Shown: positions 13,074-26,340, counted from the stretch's first letter. The stretch is 64,000 nt of DNA from Chlamydoabsidia padenii (GCA_025330725.1 JAIWND010000005.1:1302001-1366000); one strand, 5' to 3'. The notes: generated by a model from the sequence alone, not told the origin. Made by a program: numbers and translations.

Positions 13074-14921
13074 TCATTGATACCTATGCTGTGTCAGTTT
13101 GGCCAAATTGTCGAATGCTTTATTGATCTTCATTTCCAGTTGATGTCGAGCCATTGTGTGTTCAGATTCCTGAGTTGATAAGGATTGTTTCAAAGCATCC
13201 ATACGTTTGACAGTTTCATCCACGGATCTTTGCAGGCATAGTCTTGATTTACATTCATTTTCCACGCTGGTCTCCAATCGATTAATACGCCCTATCCATT
13301 CCATCCAGTTTGCTGATTGTCTGTTACCCTTGCTGCTCTGTCGTCTTGATGTAGAGATGATTGAGATCGAGGAGGATGAAGAAGCAGCTGATAAGGTGGG
13401 TGAAGGAGGCGTTCGGTGTTCCTGATATTTTTCCATAAAGTGGTCCAATCGAGACATTGTTATTTGTTGTGTTCGTTGAATGTCTTGTCGCTTGCATCGT
13501 TCTTCTTCCAAAAGTGTTTCCAATTGCTGCATTCGTTCGTGAGCACGCGCCTGTTGTTCTTGTAAGGTCTTGTGAAACATTTGCACAAGTTGCACCATAC
13601 CAGACTTTGTTGTAGGCGAGGCGGACATGGTTGGTCTGGGGACCTGATGAGAGATAAATGGCGGTTTGATAATGACTGATGCTTTGCGTTCAGGCCGTTT
13701 TTGTCGATGTTGGTGTTGTCGTTGGTGAGGATGGCGTGTCGACAGGCTTGACAAGGGTTTGTTACCGTGATGAATCAGTCGTCGTCGTCGCACATAATGT
13801 TTCCTTGTCTCTTCATCCGGTGGGCTCAAGTCGCCAAATAGCTTTTGACATGAGGATCCTGAAGCCAATAGTTTTCCTGTTCAAACAAAGAGGTGAGTAA
13901 TCAATCGATGAAACTTTTTCTTTCTTTCTTGATTTTCCTTACCAGCATTACTTTTAAAGTGAATACCAATGTCTTGTATATTATCGAGGACCACTTTTGG
14001 CGAAGAAGAAGAATGGTTTTCGATAGACCGTTTGCTTGGGGTTTCAAGTAAAGAAGTAGATCGTTCAATATCAGTCATCCAGTCCAATACCGCCTTTTCC
14101 TTTGCACTGGGTTGTTTTTGATGGTGTCGATCTTGTTCTTGTTGTTCCTGCTGTTCTTGTTGTTGTTGCCTGTATTGTCGCCGTCTTCCAGAGAACCATT
14201 CAGTCAATGCATTTTGATCAGGCTCCAGAATGGACAGTTGATTAGATCTAGTGGAGTTGGTCATCAGGATAGAGTTAGAATGATGTGTTGGTGGCGTTGG
14301 TGATACATTAGGTGGTGGAATGTCGTGCTGAAGTGAAGAGAGTCGTTTTCGTTCAGCAGTGGAATTGGCCAACTTTTTCAGCAACCGAGATCTTGGTGGG
14401 AATTCATAATGTTCTTGTTCAAGAGTTAAAGTCTGTGGCACTAGGATTTCTTGAGTTCCGTCAGGATAACGTTTGATGGTAGCCTAAAAAGAGTAAGAGA
14501 ATTGACACAAAAAGTAAGTAACCATCATCCTGAATTGTTCTCCAGATGATAGGAGCAGTAAATAAATAATAATAAAAAAGAAAAACTTTGTTCGTTTCCC
14601 GCCCATGCCCCTATTCTTCCCCTTCCTTTTTTTTTTTGTATATATTACCTTTCTATTGTCACCCCAACATAGATATGTACGAGGTTGTCTTCTTCGAAAT
14701 TGAGCCATGGCAGTAGCAGCCCGTGCAGCAATACGTTGTTGAGTTTCTTTTAGATCATCAGTGGCGTGTTGTTGATTTGTAGAAGATGTTAGAGGTGTGC
14801 GGCCCGTGCGTTGTTGTGTTCCACGCCTGTTTGGTCTTGTTGGTTTCGAAGTTGTGCTTGTGTTTGAGGTGCTGACAGTTCGCCGAGAGTTATTGACGTG
14901 AGACAGTTTGCGTTCATGCAT
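13074..14921 (-). CDS. Coiled-coil protein with a short TCP10/CPAP-like YPDGT element
   Basis: Three exons (14921-14649, 14483-13943, 13876-13074) join in frame to give 538 residues. Exon 1 is basic and low in complexity. Exon 2 opens with IKRYPDGTQEILVP, which resembles one unit of the glycine-rich repeat at the C-terminus of CPAP/Sas-4/TCP10 proteins, then continues with charged and Gln-rich sequence. Exon 3 holds two coiled coils: one around EQQARAHERMQQLETLLEEE and one near the C-terminus (RLETSVENECKSRL to KINKAFDNLAKL). This suggests a cytoskeletal or spindle-associated scaffold, but that is inference from composition and one short motif. The nearest upstream exact motif copy is about 490 bases away. 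Confidence 0.75.
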
Positions 14922-14941
14922 CAATAATACAACAAAGGGGA

Positions 14942-14979
<38 letters not shown>

Positions 14980-15561
14980 ATAATGGGAATGTAAGTGTGT
15001 CTGTTTTGTATAATGCACGTGCGCTTCTTCAAATAGAAGATACACACAAAAGGAAGAAAGAGAGAGAGAGAGAGGAATGAAGAGGATGTGAAGGACTAGT
15101 AAGAGGGAGTGTTGAGATTCCACTCTTCCATCTATAGCAGTATAGTAAAAAGGTGATAATAAAGGTGGTTGCTTTTTTTAAATGGACAACAACAATCAAA
15201 CCACTTTTATAAAAGATCGATTTAATAGTACTGGTACAATGAGGTAATGGGGGAGGGAGGGGGGATGTTAAAGTAGGGTGAGCCAATAGTTAGTAAGATA
15301 AAAAGTAATAGTAAAAAATAAGTAAGGATATAAAAAAGTAAAAGAGAGAAGAAAGAAAGAAAAAAAAAAAAAAGGAGGAGGAGCAATTAAAGGGAGGACC
15401 AAGATATGTCGGGATTTGAACAAATAACCTTATATACCAAGTGAGTTTGAAGTAGAGAGTAATTGACGAGAAGATAGAAGACAGGTATCGAAGATCTTGA
15501 AGTCCACATGCAAATCATCATAAACATAAGGACCAAAGTAACAGTAATGGCAGATTGCAGA
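14922..15561. other. Intergenic region with GA and GT repeats
   Basis: Leader and promoter of the coiled-coil gene. It holds a TA/TG dinucleotide tract (about 14941-14980), a GA tract (about 15056-15075), an A run (about 15360-15373) and one exact copy of the shared motif. Short frames here are hydrophobic and read through repeats; I reject them. Confidence 0.6.
15410..15420 (+). promoter_or_regulatory. CGGGATTTRAA motif (exact)
   Basis: CGGGATTTGAA between the 3' end of the VHS-GAT gene and the start of the coiled-coil gene, about 490 bases upstream of the latter. Confidence 0.5.
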
Positions 15562-17479
15562 TTAATCATGGAGTTTCTGCGGAGTCAAAGGTGGAGGCAA
15601 AGATGATCTAACACAAATATAAAAAGGTTAGTCGGTATATCACCCAAAACAACACCTTTGTTATGATAACTTCTTCATTTGTATTTACCCATTGTATCCA
15701 GGAGTACCTTGTTGTTCATTTGGTTCATTTGAGTCAGCAAACGGATCAAACGGATCGATGATTATATTTGATTCTGTGGTTGATTTGTAAGGGAAAGTAC
15801 CATCGTTGCCACCACTTGTACTGGGACCACTAAAATGTATCAAAGAGCACATGTTTCGCTATTTATAATCATAAAGTCGTTTTCATTCTCTTTTTTTTAC
15901 CTTGTTGATGTTTCTACATGAGTATTTGTACCAGATGCATCGTTCTCCGTATTGATCAACGTTTCATCCTAATGAATAATAATAATAAAAAAAACAATAA
16001 TATGATTGTTTAGCATCTATACTAACATTACAAAAAGGGCTAGATATCATATATTTGAGAAGGTTGATAGAGGGGGTATTTAGTTACCTGTGGTTGTTGT
16101 TGAGTACCGCGGTGATTTACAGCACGTGAGTTGATTGTAGCTGCATCCACAGCCCTACGTTCCAACATATCATCATAAGCCTTGAATGTATTAACCAGTT
16201 CCCCATTGGCAAGGATCAGCGCGGCTATAAATAAAACAAGTTGGTTCTATTCCATGTCTACTTTACGTCTTTTGGTATTATTAACTTACATATGAGCTCC
16301 GAGTCGTCACAAGTTTGCAGGTGTTCAGATATGATACGTTGTTGCATCTTACATTTACCGTAGAATTCCTATATCATAATGGTTAATGACAATCAAAGTA
16401 TCCTCTTTTTGTTTCATTTACTTGCCTGAATCAATTCATTCTTGGTGATATCTTCTTGTGTTGGATCAGTAAAAGATAACGTTTGGGAGAATAGCTGAGC
16501 ATTGTTCTTGGCAAGTTCCACGTCAGACATGATATCTACAGGCTACAAACAATACATCAATGAGATACAGTTTTATCCCCCTTTTCCTTTTTCCTTACTT
16601 GAGCCAATCGATGTTGTTGTTGTTGTTGTTGTTGTTGGTGATGGTGATGTGAGGTCCTTTGTGTACCGTCCTGATCATTTCTTGGTCCTGTTGATTGGTG
16701 AGGTTTAAACACGCCAAGCCGTCCTGATTTTGAAGTTTGAGGTGCACCGTGCATTACCAGTTCATGCACACGGCAAATGGCACCAAAGGCTGGATTCGTC
16801 CCAGAATTGCCCACCCAGTTTTGAAGACATTGGACTAGCTTGCTGTGTACATTATCATCCGTGGCCTATGTTATCATGAAAAAATGCGACATGTTAGTAT
16901 ATCATCAATACACACATATTCCCTTTCTTACTTTTTGTGTTGCCAGAGTTTCCAAGTCTTCACCAAATGATTTTGCAGCCAGTTGTCCTAAATACATAGT
17001 ATACCTGTTTAGTACATACCAAACGAACCCCTTTTTCTTTTATTAGATATACCTTTAAACTTTTCTTGACAGTTTTCAAATAGAGCATTTAGTATCTAAT
17101 AATTAATATAAAGACAAGTATTAGTTAAAGGCTATTGACTTTTCAGTTTTACCATAATGATGATACTTACTTCCAAAGACAGGACTTGAGTTTTAGCATC
17201 ATTAGAGAGCATCTTCTTCTGCAACAACTTTCTAGCTTCTTTTGCCCCAAGTTCAGACCCATTCACCATTTCACATACTTGGAAGGTAAGCGCCCAGTCA
17301 AGTTCGGTTTGGTCGCTACTAGTCATCTTTTCTGAAATGATGATAAAGTCATTAATAAAAGGGTTAATAAAAAGTGAGTTCTAGTATTAATGTAAAATAG
17401 AATCTACAAAAGTATCATCGTTTTTACCAATATCGCTAGTAATGTTTGTCGGTGTAATCTTTTTTGAAAACAAAGGCAT
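15562..17479 (-). CDS. VHS-GAT domain protein, Lsb5-like
   Basis: A multi-exon gene that reads from MPLFSKKITP to LPPPLTPQKLHD. Residues of about 15-150 form a VHS domain (DWALTFQVCEMVNG, KEARKLLQKKM, SNDAKTQVLSLE). A His/Gln-rich linker follows, encoded partly by a CAA/CAC run. Then comes a GAT domain of three helices (VELAKNNAQLFSQTL, then KCKMQQRIISEHL, then LILANGELVNTFKAYDDML). The tail is acidic and contains DPFDPFAD. VHS binds membranes or sorting signals and GAT binds ubiquitin or Arf-type GTPases. The compact VHS plus GAT layout without a GAE ear or FYVE finger fits yeast Lsb5 or Tom1-like proteins, which link cargo sorting to the actin-endocytic machinery. A shared-motif variant lies 95 bases upstream. 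Confidence 0.85.
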
Positions 17480-17573
17480 GGTGTTGAGTGAATTGGCGGT
17501 TTATGAGAGAGAAAAAGAGAGAAAGGAATGAATAGCAATGCCACGGTGATTTTAAAAAAATTGGTTTGTGATG

Positions 17574-17586
17574 TTCAATCCCCGCC
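17574..17586 (-). promoter_or_regulatory. Motif variant TTCAATCCCCGCC
   Basis: This variant of the shared motif lies 95 bases upstream of the VHS-GAT start codon and keeps the CCCGCC part intact. Confidence 0.4.
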
Positions 17587-18315
17587 ATTTTAAAAAGTTG
17601 AAGGGTTTGAATTTGTCAAGGGATCGACACATATCATCAGGGAACTTTCAATATGACCCCTTCATAAGACAGCAGTGCTCTTTTTTACCAATAGTCTTAA
17701 TCCATTATAAGTCTCAACATTCCTGCTGTCACTACTGTATGATAGTCAAAATAAAGTATGAGTATTCTATTCACATGACATGGTTGTGAAAACCTTACGC
17801 TGATGAGTGCAGGAGGCAATCATATGCTCCTCATCCTGTCTTAGATCTGATTAGTTCTTACAAAACATTGAGACAGCACCAAGTATCACAAACTCACACT
17901 GATCATTAATGCACTTTATTAGAAAAGAAAAACTGGGCCCTTGTCGGGTTTTGAAATTAATACCTGACACCTGAACTCGCATTATTCAATCTTTTCTTTG
18001 CATGATTGCTTTCTTTTCCAATATGTCATTTCAGTGGTAAAGAATTAAACTAGAGCTGACGCAAATTACCATTTTGGTAATGTCATAGATGGTTTCACGA
18101 AGGAATTGGAGTTTGGAAAACTTTGATAAAGAAAGTGTCAGGAGTATCAGCTAGCTCGACTTTTGATCTTTTTACTTTTACTTACTACTATTGATTTATA
18201 TTTGTGTCAACGTTCTTCTTCCTCTACTAACACTCATATACTTCGGTATACTAACCAGTTTATATCGGATCAGAGGCGCTATCCATCTCAATGATCCACT
18301 TGACTGGGTCACGTT

Positions 18316-18328
18316 TTCAAATCCCGCC
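18316..18328 (-). promoter_or_regulatory. Extended motif TTCAAATCCCGCC (exact)
   Basis: An exact 11-base core extended to CCCGCC, matching another extended copy at 31984. It lies about 840 bases upstream of the VHS-GAT start. Confidence 0.5.
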
Positions 18329-18790
18329 ATTTAGCCGAAGAATCGGGGAAAATGCTGTAATGAGTACCTGAAATTTATTACAAAGTATCCAATGGAATAG
18401 ATGAATAATCTAACGATCATGAGCGGGGTAATTGTTTTCTTTTTGTTCCGATTGCATATGTCTCTGAAAAGTTAAATTAAGATAAGACCCTTTTCTACAA
18501 GATATGATACCCAATAGAATGGTAACACAATAATAAATGGTCATCCTGCAACAGTTGGTTATCTTGACTGGCCTGATAGTGAAAGTGAAGATAACAAAAA
18601 GACAATAATGTGTAATGAGTGATAAAGATTTGGGTTTTTATTAATTAAAAAAGACAAACAATGGTGGTTTATATAGCGGGGTGAGTAAGGATGATTCTAA
18701 AACTACAAATACAAAATAATAATATACAATACAAGAGATATAATACAATAAAAAATAACAATTACGCATTAGTAATCTATTCTAACATGA

Positions 18791-19904
18791 CTAAGGAGTA
18801 CTAGGAAGAGGCCGAGTACTATACCATTTTGAAGAATCAGCCATGACGTCTTCATCAAAGTCAAATAGATTATCCGATTCCCACTCTTTCCGAGGATATA
18901 TTGTGGGCATCTTGTTATTATTGGTCATCAAAGGCGTTGTATTAAGAGACCATGTTGGACTTTTGATGTTATCACCAGGATACTGTTGTTCTTGTTGCTG
19001 TTGACTGTATTGATGAGAAGCTTGATTCTTAAGATTTGACGATAATGACCTTGTTACAGATAAAAGTGGATTTGAGTTTCGTTGATGACTTGGCGGAGAA
19101 CAAGACAATGTTGAGGTGGGTTTATATTGCATTGTTGGTAACTGTTGACTGTTGCTGCCACAGTTACTGCTACATGTGGGAGGAGTAAAAATAGTGTTTT
19201 GACCCATGGAAGAATGAGCACGAGAGCCTGTTGATGAGGATAATGTTGTTTCTGAGGGAATACTATCCAATGATTCCAATGATAGTCGAGAGGATCGTAG
19301 GTTTGGCGACTGATAAAGACCTGTTGTGGTGGTTTTCAAAGAGTTGATGGATCCAGTGGTGGCTGAAGAGACCAAGGTGGGTGGCCGTAGTTGATGATGG
19401 TTATTATTATCATTGAGATCCAATTTGTTAAGCCATTTGTCCAACACACTGTAGGGTTCGTCAGGGATGGCTGTAGTAGATTCGCAGGAATGATGTCGTC
19501 CGGCAAAAGGGTCCAGTGTCGCATTGATAGCATCAATCCAATATCGGCATCCATGTTCGTTATCGGCGTAAAAGATATAGGATCGGTGTTGTTTGCACTG
19601 TGAGATGATTCGGAAGCCATAAGGATGCTGTTTTCCAGAATCCTTTTCTGCCGATCTATAATGTTTGAGATCGATCAAGCCAGTTGGTCGTACGTCAGAC
19701 TAGTAAAAAAAAAAGTTGATAGATTAGGATAAGTATTCGCTCTGTAAGTCAAATCAATACTGTCGCATCTTATATGCACCTTACCATGTTCTTGTAGTAT
19801 CGCAGTTCATTTCCATGAAGAATAAAATAACGTCGGTGTCGAGTTGATGATAAGCCAAGTATACCAGTTTTGGACAACCAGCCTTCTGCTGTTTCTCCAG
19901 ACAT
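18791..19904 (-). CDS. PH-domain protein
   Basis: Two exons (19904-19785 and 19699-18791) give 342 residues. The first 115 residues form a pleckstrin-homology domain: EGWLSKTGILGLSSTRHRRY, then LHGNELRYYKN, then YGFRIISQCKQHRSYIFYAD, ending with a C-terminal helix containing the expected tryptophan (CRYWIDAINATLDP). Basic residues in the first loop suggest phosphoinositide binding. The rest is Ser/Thr/Asn/Gln-rich and probably disordered, with an acidic patch near the end (DNLFDFDEDV). It is likely a membrane-recruited adaptor; no catalytic domain is visible. The intron is short with a clear CTAG acceptor. Confidence 0.85.
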
Positions 19905-22176
19905 GTAAAGTATTAGATCTGTAAGGAATGGGGGGGGGGAGGAATGAGAATTGAAGAGAAGAAAGAAAAAGAAAAGGAAAGAAAAAATGAGAAAGCCTCC
20001 TTTTTTAAAAAAGTGAAAATTTCATTAATTTGACATCCCGCTGTCCAATCGTATTTGAAAATTTCGTACTACCGGTTCTCTATTGTGAATGACAGCCCAG
20101 TGCTTCGCAAAGCTGCCACACGTGGCTTACGTGCTACGACTTGTTCTTGGCTTTGCCACCTTATAACTTAATTCCGCGGTTGGTTATGAATACGATTGAT
20201 GTATACCTCCCTCATTTCGAGACATGAAAGATGGGATGAGTTCAGATACACAGGAACATGATGCACCCTATCTATTGACCCATATTGTATCATTAGTTCA
20301 ACTAGAGTCTAAACCAACAACGATAAGATCATACGACCCATCCTTTAAGATCCCACAGCGTGGATTAAAAAAAAAAATCGGCGCCGAGCCCTAGAAATTT
20401 TCAGTTACTAAAAAAAGAACACTGGTCAGATCTGATAACCTTAATCACCAAATTCTTGGGTCGGGAAATTGAACAATTTTGTCATACGTTGATATCAAAT
20501 GGTACGATTTGATACATAAATTGTGTTCATTGATCGAGTTTTGCATAATCCCATGTTACAAGTAATCTTGTTACCTAAGGAATTCCAATGATTCCCATTT
20601 TTCGATAAAACCATGTGTCAAGTGACGATTGTGTAAAGTAGAGAATCGTACCAAGTAAAAAAAATGATCGATCTGATCATGCCATAGACCCAAAAGAATA
20701 ATTACATGGCCACATTAAACACCACGGGGTGCATGCCAAAGAAAAAAAAAAGTTTGGCATGACATTCCTATATTTAAACCCCGCTTTCATGCACATCGAG
20801 TGATTTGAATTTTGAATTAGGCGGGATTTTAAAATAAATATGGCCATGTTAGAACAATCCATCAGTATATAAGACCGGCATCCTTGATCAATTCAGTGAA
20901 ACTTGTCTTGTTGTCCTTTGGGTTCCTCAAATTGATTGGTATTTGTGGCGGAAAAAGAACATTGCGCACTGATACGACCCTATACAACAAAACTTTGACA
21001 CTCGCCAAAAAAAAAAAAAAAAAAACGAAGTTTTCGAAAGATCGGCAACCACGACGGAACTCCTTGTATCAACAATTATCAAAACAAGAACAACGATGAT
21101 TATGGTGTCGATGAAAAAGACGGCGCGCCAAGTGTAGCACCGTTATTTTTGCGTACAGGAAACCCACTTATATGATATGTAATAGGTGGTACAATCAGTT
21201 TGAAAAATCCCGCTCTCTTGATTTCCTACTAAAATTTGGTAAGAGCACTAGTCGCTCAATTGTCAACAGATGCTAATGATTAAAGTGGCAATGAGGAGAT
21301 TATAGCATATTGCCAACATAAGTCACCGCAAAAGCCAAGCCCCAAGACCCTTGTGTCGGTCAGCCCAGACTTGCGATGACTTTTACTTGTCCTTTGTAAG
21401 ATAAAAAAAAAAAAAGTACGAAGAGGAACCAGACAAATGCTTCTTCATATCCCGAAATTTATGCAAACAACCCCCGATACCTTTTTGTCATCCCAAATTG
21501 ACTTTTGTCTGAATAGATGGATATAGTGATTATGGAAATTTATATAGATCCGCTACTGGTGCCACAATGGCGACACCGATCGATACATTGCAATATAGGT
21601 CAATGCAGCCGGTAAAGATAGTAGCAATTCATATAGACAGTAGAAACATATATAGTACACATATAAATTAATAAAGACAGCCAGATACAATAAAGGCATT
21701 TATATATAAAACAATACATATAAATGATTAGAAGACATATAGATAAAATCAAAAACCGCCCCCTTTCAAATCCATACATGGGAAAGAGAAGTCCAGCAAA
21801 ACACCGTATGATGTAATTGGGTAATTAGCTGTACGTCAAAAGTTCATTATTCCTGTCAAGTTATAAGACAGTAAAGGGTAGTGAATAAGATAAGCAGTTG
21901 ATTTAATAAGATTATATAGACATTTATAATATATGGTCTACGGGGGAATAAGTGATAATAACCAACACAATATGACAATATAACCAACACTACTGTAATC
22001 ATATAAAAGCCAGTTCACCAATTGCCATTTTTTCTTGCTTAATTAACTTGAGTTCGTCAACAGCCGCCATAACAGGATTTGAATCTTCATTATATTAATG
22101 TAAGGATTTGCTTTTCCGTTCCCCCCCCCTAGTCCTTCTTGATAGTACATTGTAGCCGAGTATACCCATTAAAAGC
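19905..22176. other. Long intergenic region
   Basis: No gene can be supported over about 2.2 kb. It carries two opposed copies of the shared motif about 35 bases apart (20773 and 20820), a looser copy at about 21200, A runs at 20363, 21008 and 21402, and many AT-rich short repeats between 21560 and 22000. Confidence 0.6.
20773..20834. promoter_or_regulatory. Two opposed shared-motif variants
   Basis: TTTAAACCCCGC at 20773-20784 and GGCGGGATTTTAAAA at 20820-20834 face each other about 35 bases apart. They lie about 870-930 bases upstream of the PH-domain gene. Confidence 0.45.
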
Positions 22177-22408
22177 TTACCCCTCCAACACACCTTGTAG
22201 TTCTTCCACCATTTCCACAGGAGTGTAGCCAAAGAATTCCGCCAGAGAATCGTACCTTGCCATCCATTGTTGTGCTTCCGTTGCAAAAGTTGGAAATCTA
22301 GTACGTCGTCGTCGTTCCGAATAGGTGTTGGACATAATCTTGTCATTCACGTCGCTCCTTGCCAAATTACATAAAACAAGTATGCAAACACCAACAAGAA
22401 TACAAAGC

Positions 22409-22471
22409 CTACAACCAGATGAAACGTGATTAATAACCTTGTCTTTTCTTGTTTTTCTTTTCTTTACTTAC
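22409..22471 (-). other. Intron A of a near-identical intron pair
   Basis: A 63-base intron running from GTAAGTAAAG to TTGTAG on the - strand. Its first 45 or so bases match intron B (22555-22620) with about three mismatches. Confidence 0.6.
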
Positions 22472-22554
22472 TTCACATATCAGGGGCAAAGAGAGATCAT
22501 ACGGCACAAGTGACAACAAATATGGAAGGCAAGTAACAATACATGGAGACAAGC

Positions 22555-22620
22555 CTGCAATAAGAGTAAGAAGGATGATTAGTAACATTGTCTTTTCTTG
22601 TTTTTTTTTTCTTTACTTAC
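22555..22620 (-). other. Intron B of a near-identical intron pair
   Basis: A 66-base intron running from GTAAGTAAAG to TTGCAG on the - strand, with branch site TTACTAATCA. The exons on either side do not resemble those around intron A. Confidence 0.6.
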
Positions 22621-22731
22621 AATAAAATACCCATTAACATTGCACATCATGATCCATCCCCAAGTATCAAATGGAGCGCCGTAACTGGTGGCGAATGCAA
22701 CAAGCCCGAGAATAGGTAGTCCCACATTAAT

Positions 22732-24276
22732 GCTTCAACATACCAAACATCCCGCTTTACCAGCACAACCCATTCGCTAGCAGATCCAGGTTTGGAACAG
22801 GACACGATGTCGCCTACATCCTGCCACGGCAAAAAGGCTAGGCCTAATCGCTATTCTACACAAAGGTAGCCGCCTCGCAAAATCTGCCAATTTATCCATT
22901 TGATTACTAACAGGAGATATCACACATCTGAGGCAAAGAGGGAGCATAAACCTAGTGTGAATAATTAACAATTCAGTTAGAGTCTAAAACAGTAACAACT
23001 TTGGGAGAGTATCATTCAAGATGCATTGACTTACCTTTATGACCAGAATCACAATAAGAGAGAGGAAGCCATGATATTACATCGACCACAAACAGGTTTT
23101 TCATATAGGCAGCCATTAGGTGATTCATTGATTACTTTTGTGTGTGAATTAATCCATCCTGTAATCATGGCCAGCAATAGGAATAAGTGCGGGGGGATAA
23201 CTTGTCTGTCAACACATGTTCTTGAAGGGTGGTTTGTTTAAAGGGAAGATTTGTGTATAGGGGAGTTTAAACGAAAAAAAAGGAAAGAAACCGAAAAAAA
23301 GGGAATTTTGAAAATCGCATTTTTGTAGTTCGCGACGTGACGGGATTTTAATAACTTCGCAAAAAAGCATTTCCTTCTTCTTTGTCTTCCCATTCCCAAG
23401 ACATTCAACTTGGTCATCTTCAGCAGGGAACTCCCATTTGTTGCAACGGTTGAATGATGAAGATAAACAAAAAGAGGTGACGAAGCAGCTGACTCTGTGG
23501 TAGTAATGGGCTCTCTTGGAAATCATCCAAACTGGCTCAACACGGCAAAGGTAAAAGAAGGGCACGAAGAGAAAGGGGTAGTAATGTATACTGTCTCTTT
23601 CTTCTTGGACAACCACCTTACCCAAGACTATAATACTAATGCTTTTCAATTCATGTTGATGTAGAATCGAGACCTACCAATTGACCATGGACGAATCTCT
23701 TTTTTGGCTGTTACAACAAACTGGGAAAAAGGACGACCTTCTCTGAATGGAATGCAATAAGCTTTGGTCGAAAAGAAGAATGATGTTATTGCAAACGCGG
23801 TGGATATCGAGGGTGGATTGGGTGGTCAAGTGCGACGATGGTACACCTCTTGATTGCAACTGAGGATATATATGAATGTCAAATCAATCATTGGTCCAGC
23901 GGGATCAAAATATGATGTCTTGTGGATAATAATGGTGTAGATTGGTTTTATTGTAGATATAGTGTTATATATAATCTTAATGTCAATAAAGTCTTGTTTT
24001 ATCATATATTTGCAGGTCAATATAAATACGTTTATCAATAAAGGTGTTTCTATCATAAATGATTTATGTATCACGGTGGATAACACCTGTACATGATGAA
24101 TAGTGTAAAATATATGCTTTTTTTTTGCCGTACAACCAAAATTAGCTGAACAGCTAAAATACCTACGCCTACCCCCTGGGTTACCCCCAATTGGTGTTGT
24201 TACTTCTGCTATTGTTGCTATTGCTGTGTTCTTGTTGATGTTGATGTTGGCAGTGGACTAAAAGCACGAAAAAAAA
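22732..24276. other. Gene-poor region
   Basis: It holds a segment at about 22930-22965 that resembles part of the broken membrane-protein gene (around 22476-22510), suggesting a decayed duplication. It also has shared-motif variants at about 23341 (CGGGATTTTAA) and 23899 (GCGGGATCAAAA). A 146-codon frame at 23209-23649 spans one of these motifs and has no domain-like features, so I do not call it a gene. Confidence 0.5.
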
Positions 24277-25806
<1,530 letters not shown>

Positions 25807-26340
25807 ATGTTTACATTGGGATCTTACATGAAAGTCAGCAATACAGATATCTTCCACACACATTCTACCACCAATCCCCATGGATCAAGAAGCAAAACTA
25901 TGGTACGGAAAGATTCAACAACAAGGCCTATGCATCTGCGGCAAAAGCATTAATACGAAACCCAGTGGATCCCAAGTTCCAGTCCCACCAAGTCAAACCA
26001 GTTGTGTTTTATGGGGATGCTGGCCAAGGTCATGGTTTAAGAATAAAAGGATACCAGCGGCGAAGCACAACCAAGTTACAAAAATCTCTCAAGGGAAAGG
26101 CAACAGTCCATGAAACTAATGATATCTTAGATCGAAACTATGTTGTCTCTGTGACTCTCGGGTTGTTCACCCACGGCGGCGAAATAGCACCAAACTGAAT
26201 TCAGGAATCGTGGTCTGTATCAACTCTGATTGCATTGGAAGAAAAAATGGATTTGCTTCGCGGGGCGGGCTCAAAGTGCAGCAATAAGCATTTTGAAGAA
26301 AGGGATTGACAAAATGGCAACCAATATCTATTACCCAGCT
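25807..26340 (+). pseudogene. Decayed TnpB/Fanzor-like (OrfB zinc-ribbon) transposon protein
   Basis: The C-terminal part of a TnpB/Fanzor-type nuclease can be followed through three reading frames. Frame 1 (to about 26128) holds KPVVFYGDAGQGHG and RRSTTKLQKSLKGKATV. Frame 2 (26129-26285) holds the zinc ribbon: SKLCCLCDSRVVHPRR, then GIVVCINSDC. Frame 3 (from about 26263) reads GRAQSAAISILKKGID, equivalent to the RD..SA region that carries the third RuvC aspartate. Here the residue after the arginine is Ala (GCT) rather than Asp (GAY). Two frameshifts, upstream stops and the lost aspartate show that it is inactive. Related zinc-ribbon proteins are abundant in Mucorales. No terminal repeats or guide-RNA region could be identified. 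Confidence 0.6.

Larger units (their letters stand above)
17480..18790. other. Intergenic region
   Basis: Promoter of the VHS-GAT gene and 3' flank of the PH-domain gene. It carries a motif variant at 17574 and an exact extended copy at 18316. No open frame with domain-like composition was seen. Confidence 0.6.
22177..22731 (-). pseudogene. Small multi-spanning membrane protein gene, apparently broken
   Basis: Three coding-like blocks can be joined in one frame: 22731-22621 (INVGLPILGLVAFATSYGAP, then FDTWGWIMMCNVNGYFI), 22554-22472 (ACLHVLLLAFHICC) and 22408-22177 (LCILVGVCILVLCN followed by a soluble tail with ERRRRTRF and ending ELQGVLEG). The blocks look like three membrane segments plus a cytosolic tail. 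Both introns have GTAAGT donors and TTATTAATCA or TTACTAATCA branch sites. One in-frame TGA at 22480-22482 interrupts the middle block, and no clear first exon with ATG was found upstream. The gene is therefore probably dead, or it uses splice sites I have not identified. I do not recognise the family. Confidence 0.4.

Noticed and set aside
14922..15047. N-terminal extension of the coiled-coil protein to 15047
   Set aside because: It would read through the TA/TG dinucleotide repeat; MHERKLSHVN at 14921 follows a typical leader.
23209..23649. 146-codon frame on the - strand
   Set aside because: It spans a shared-motif copy and several A/T runs, has no domain-like pattern and no neighbouring exons that fit.
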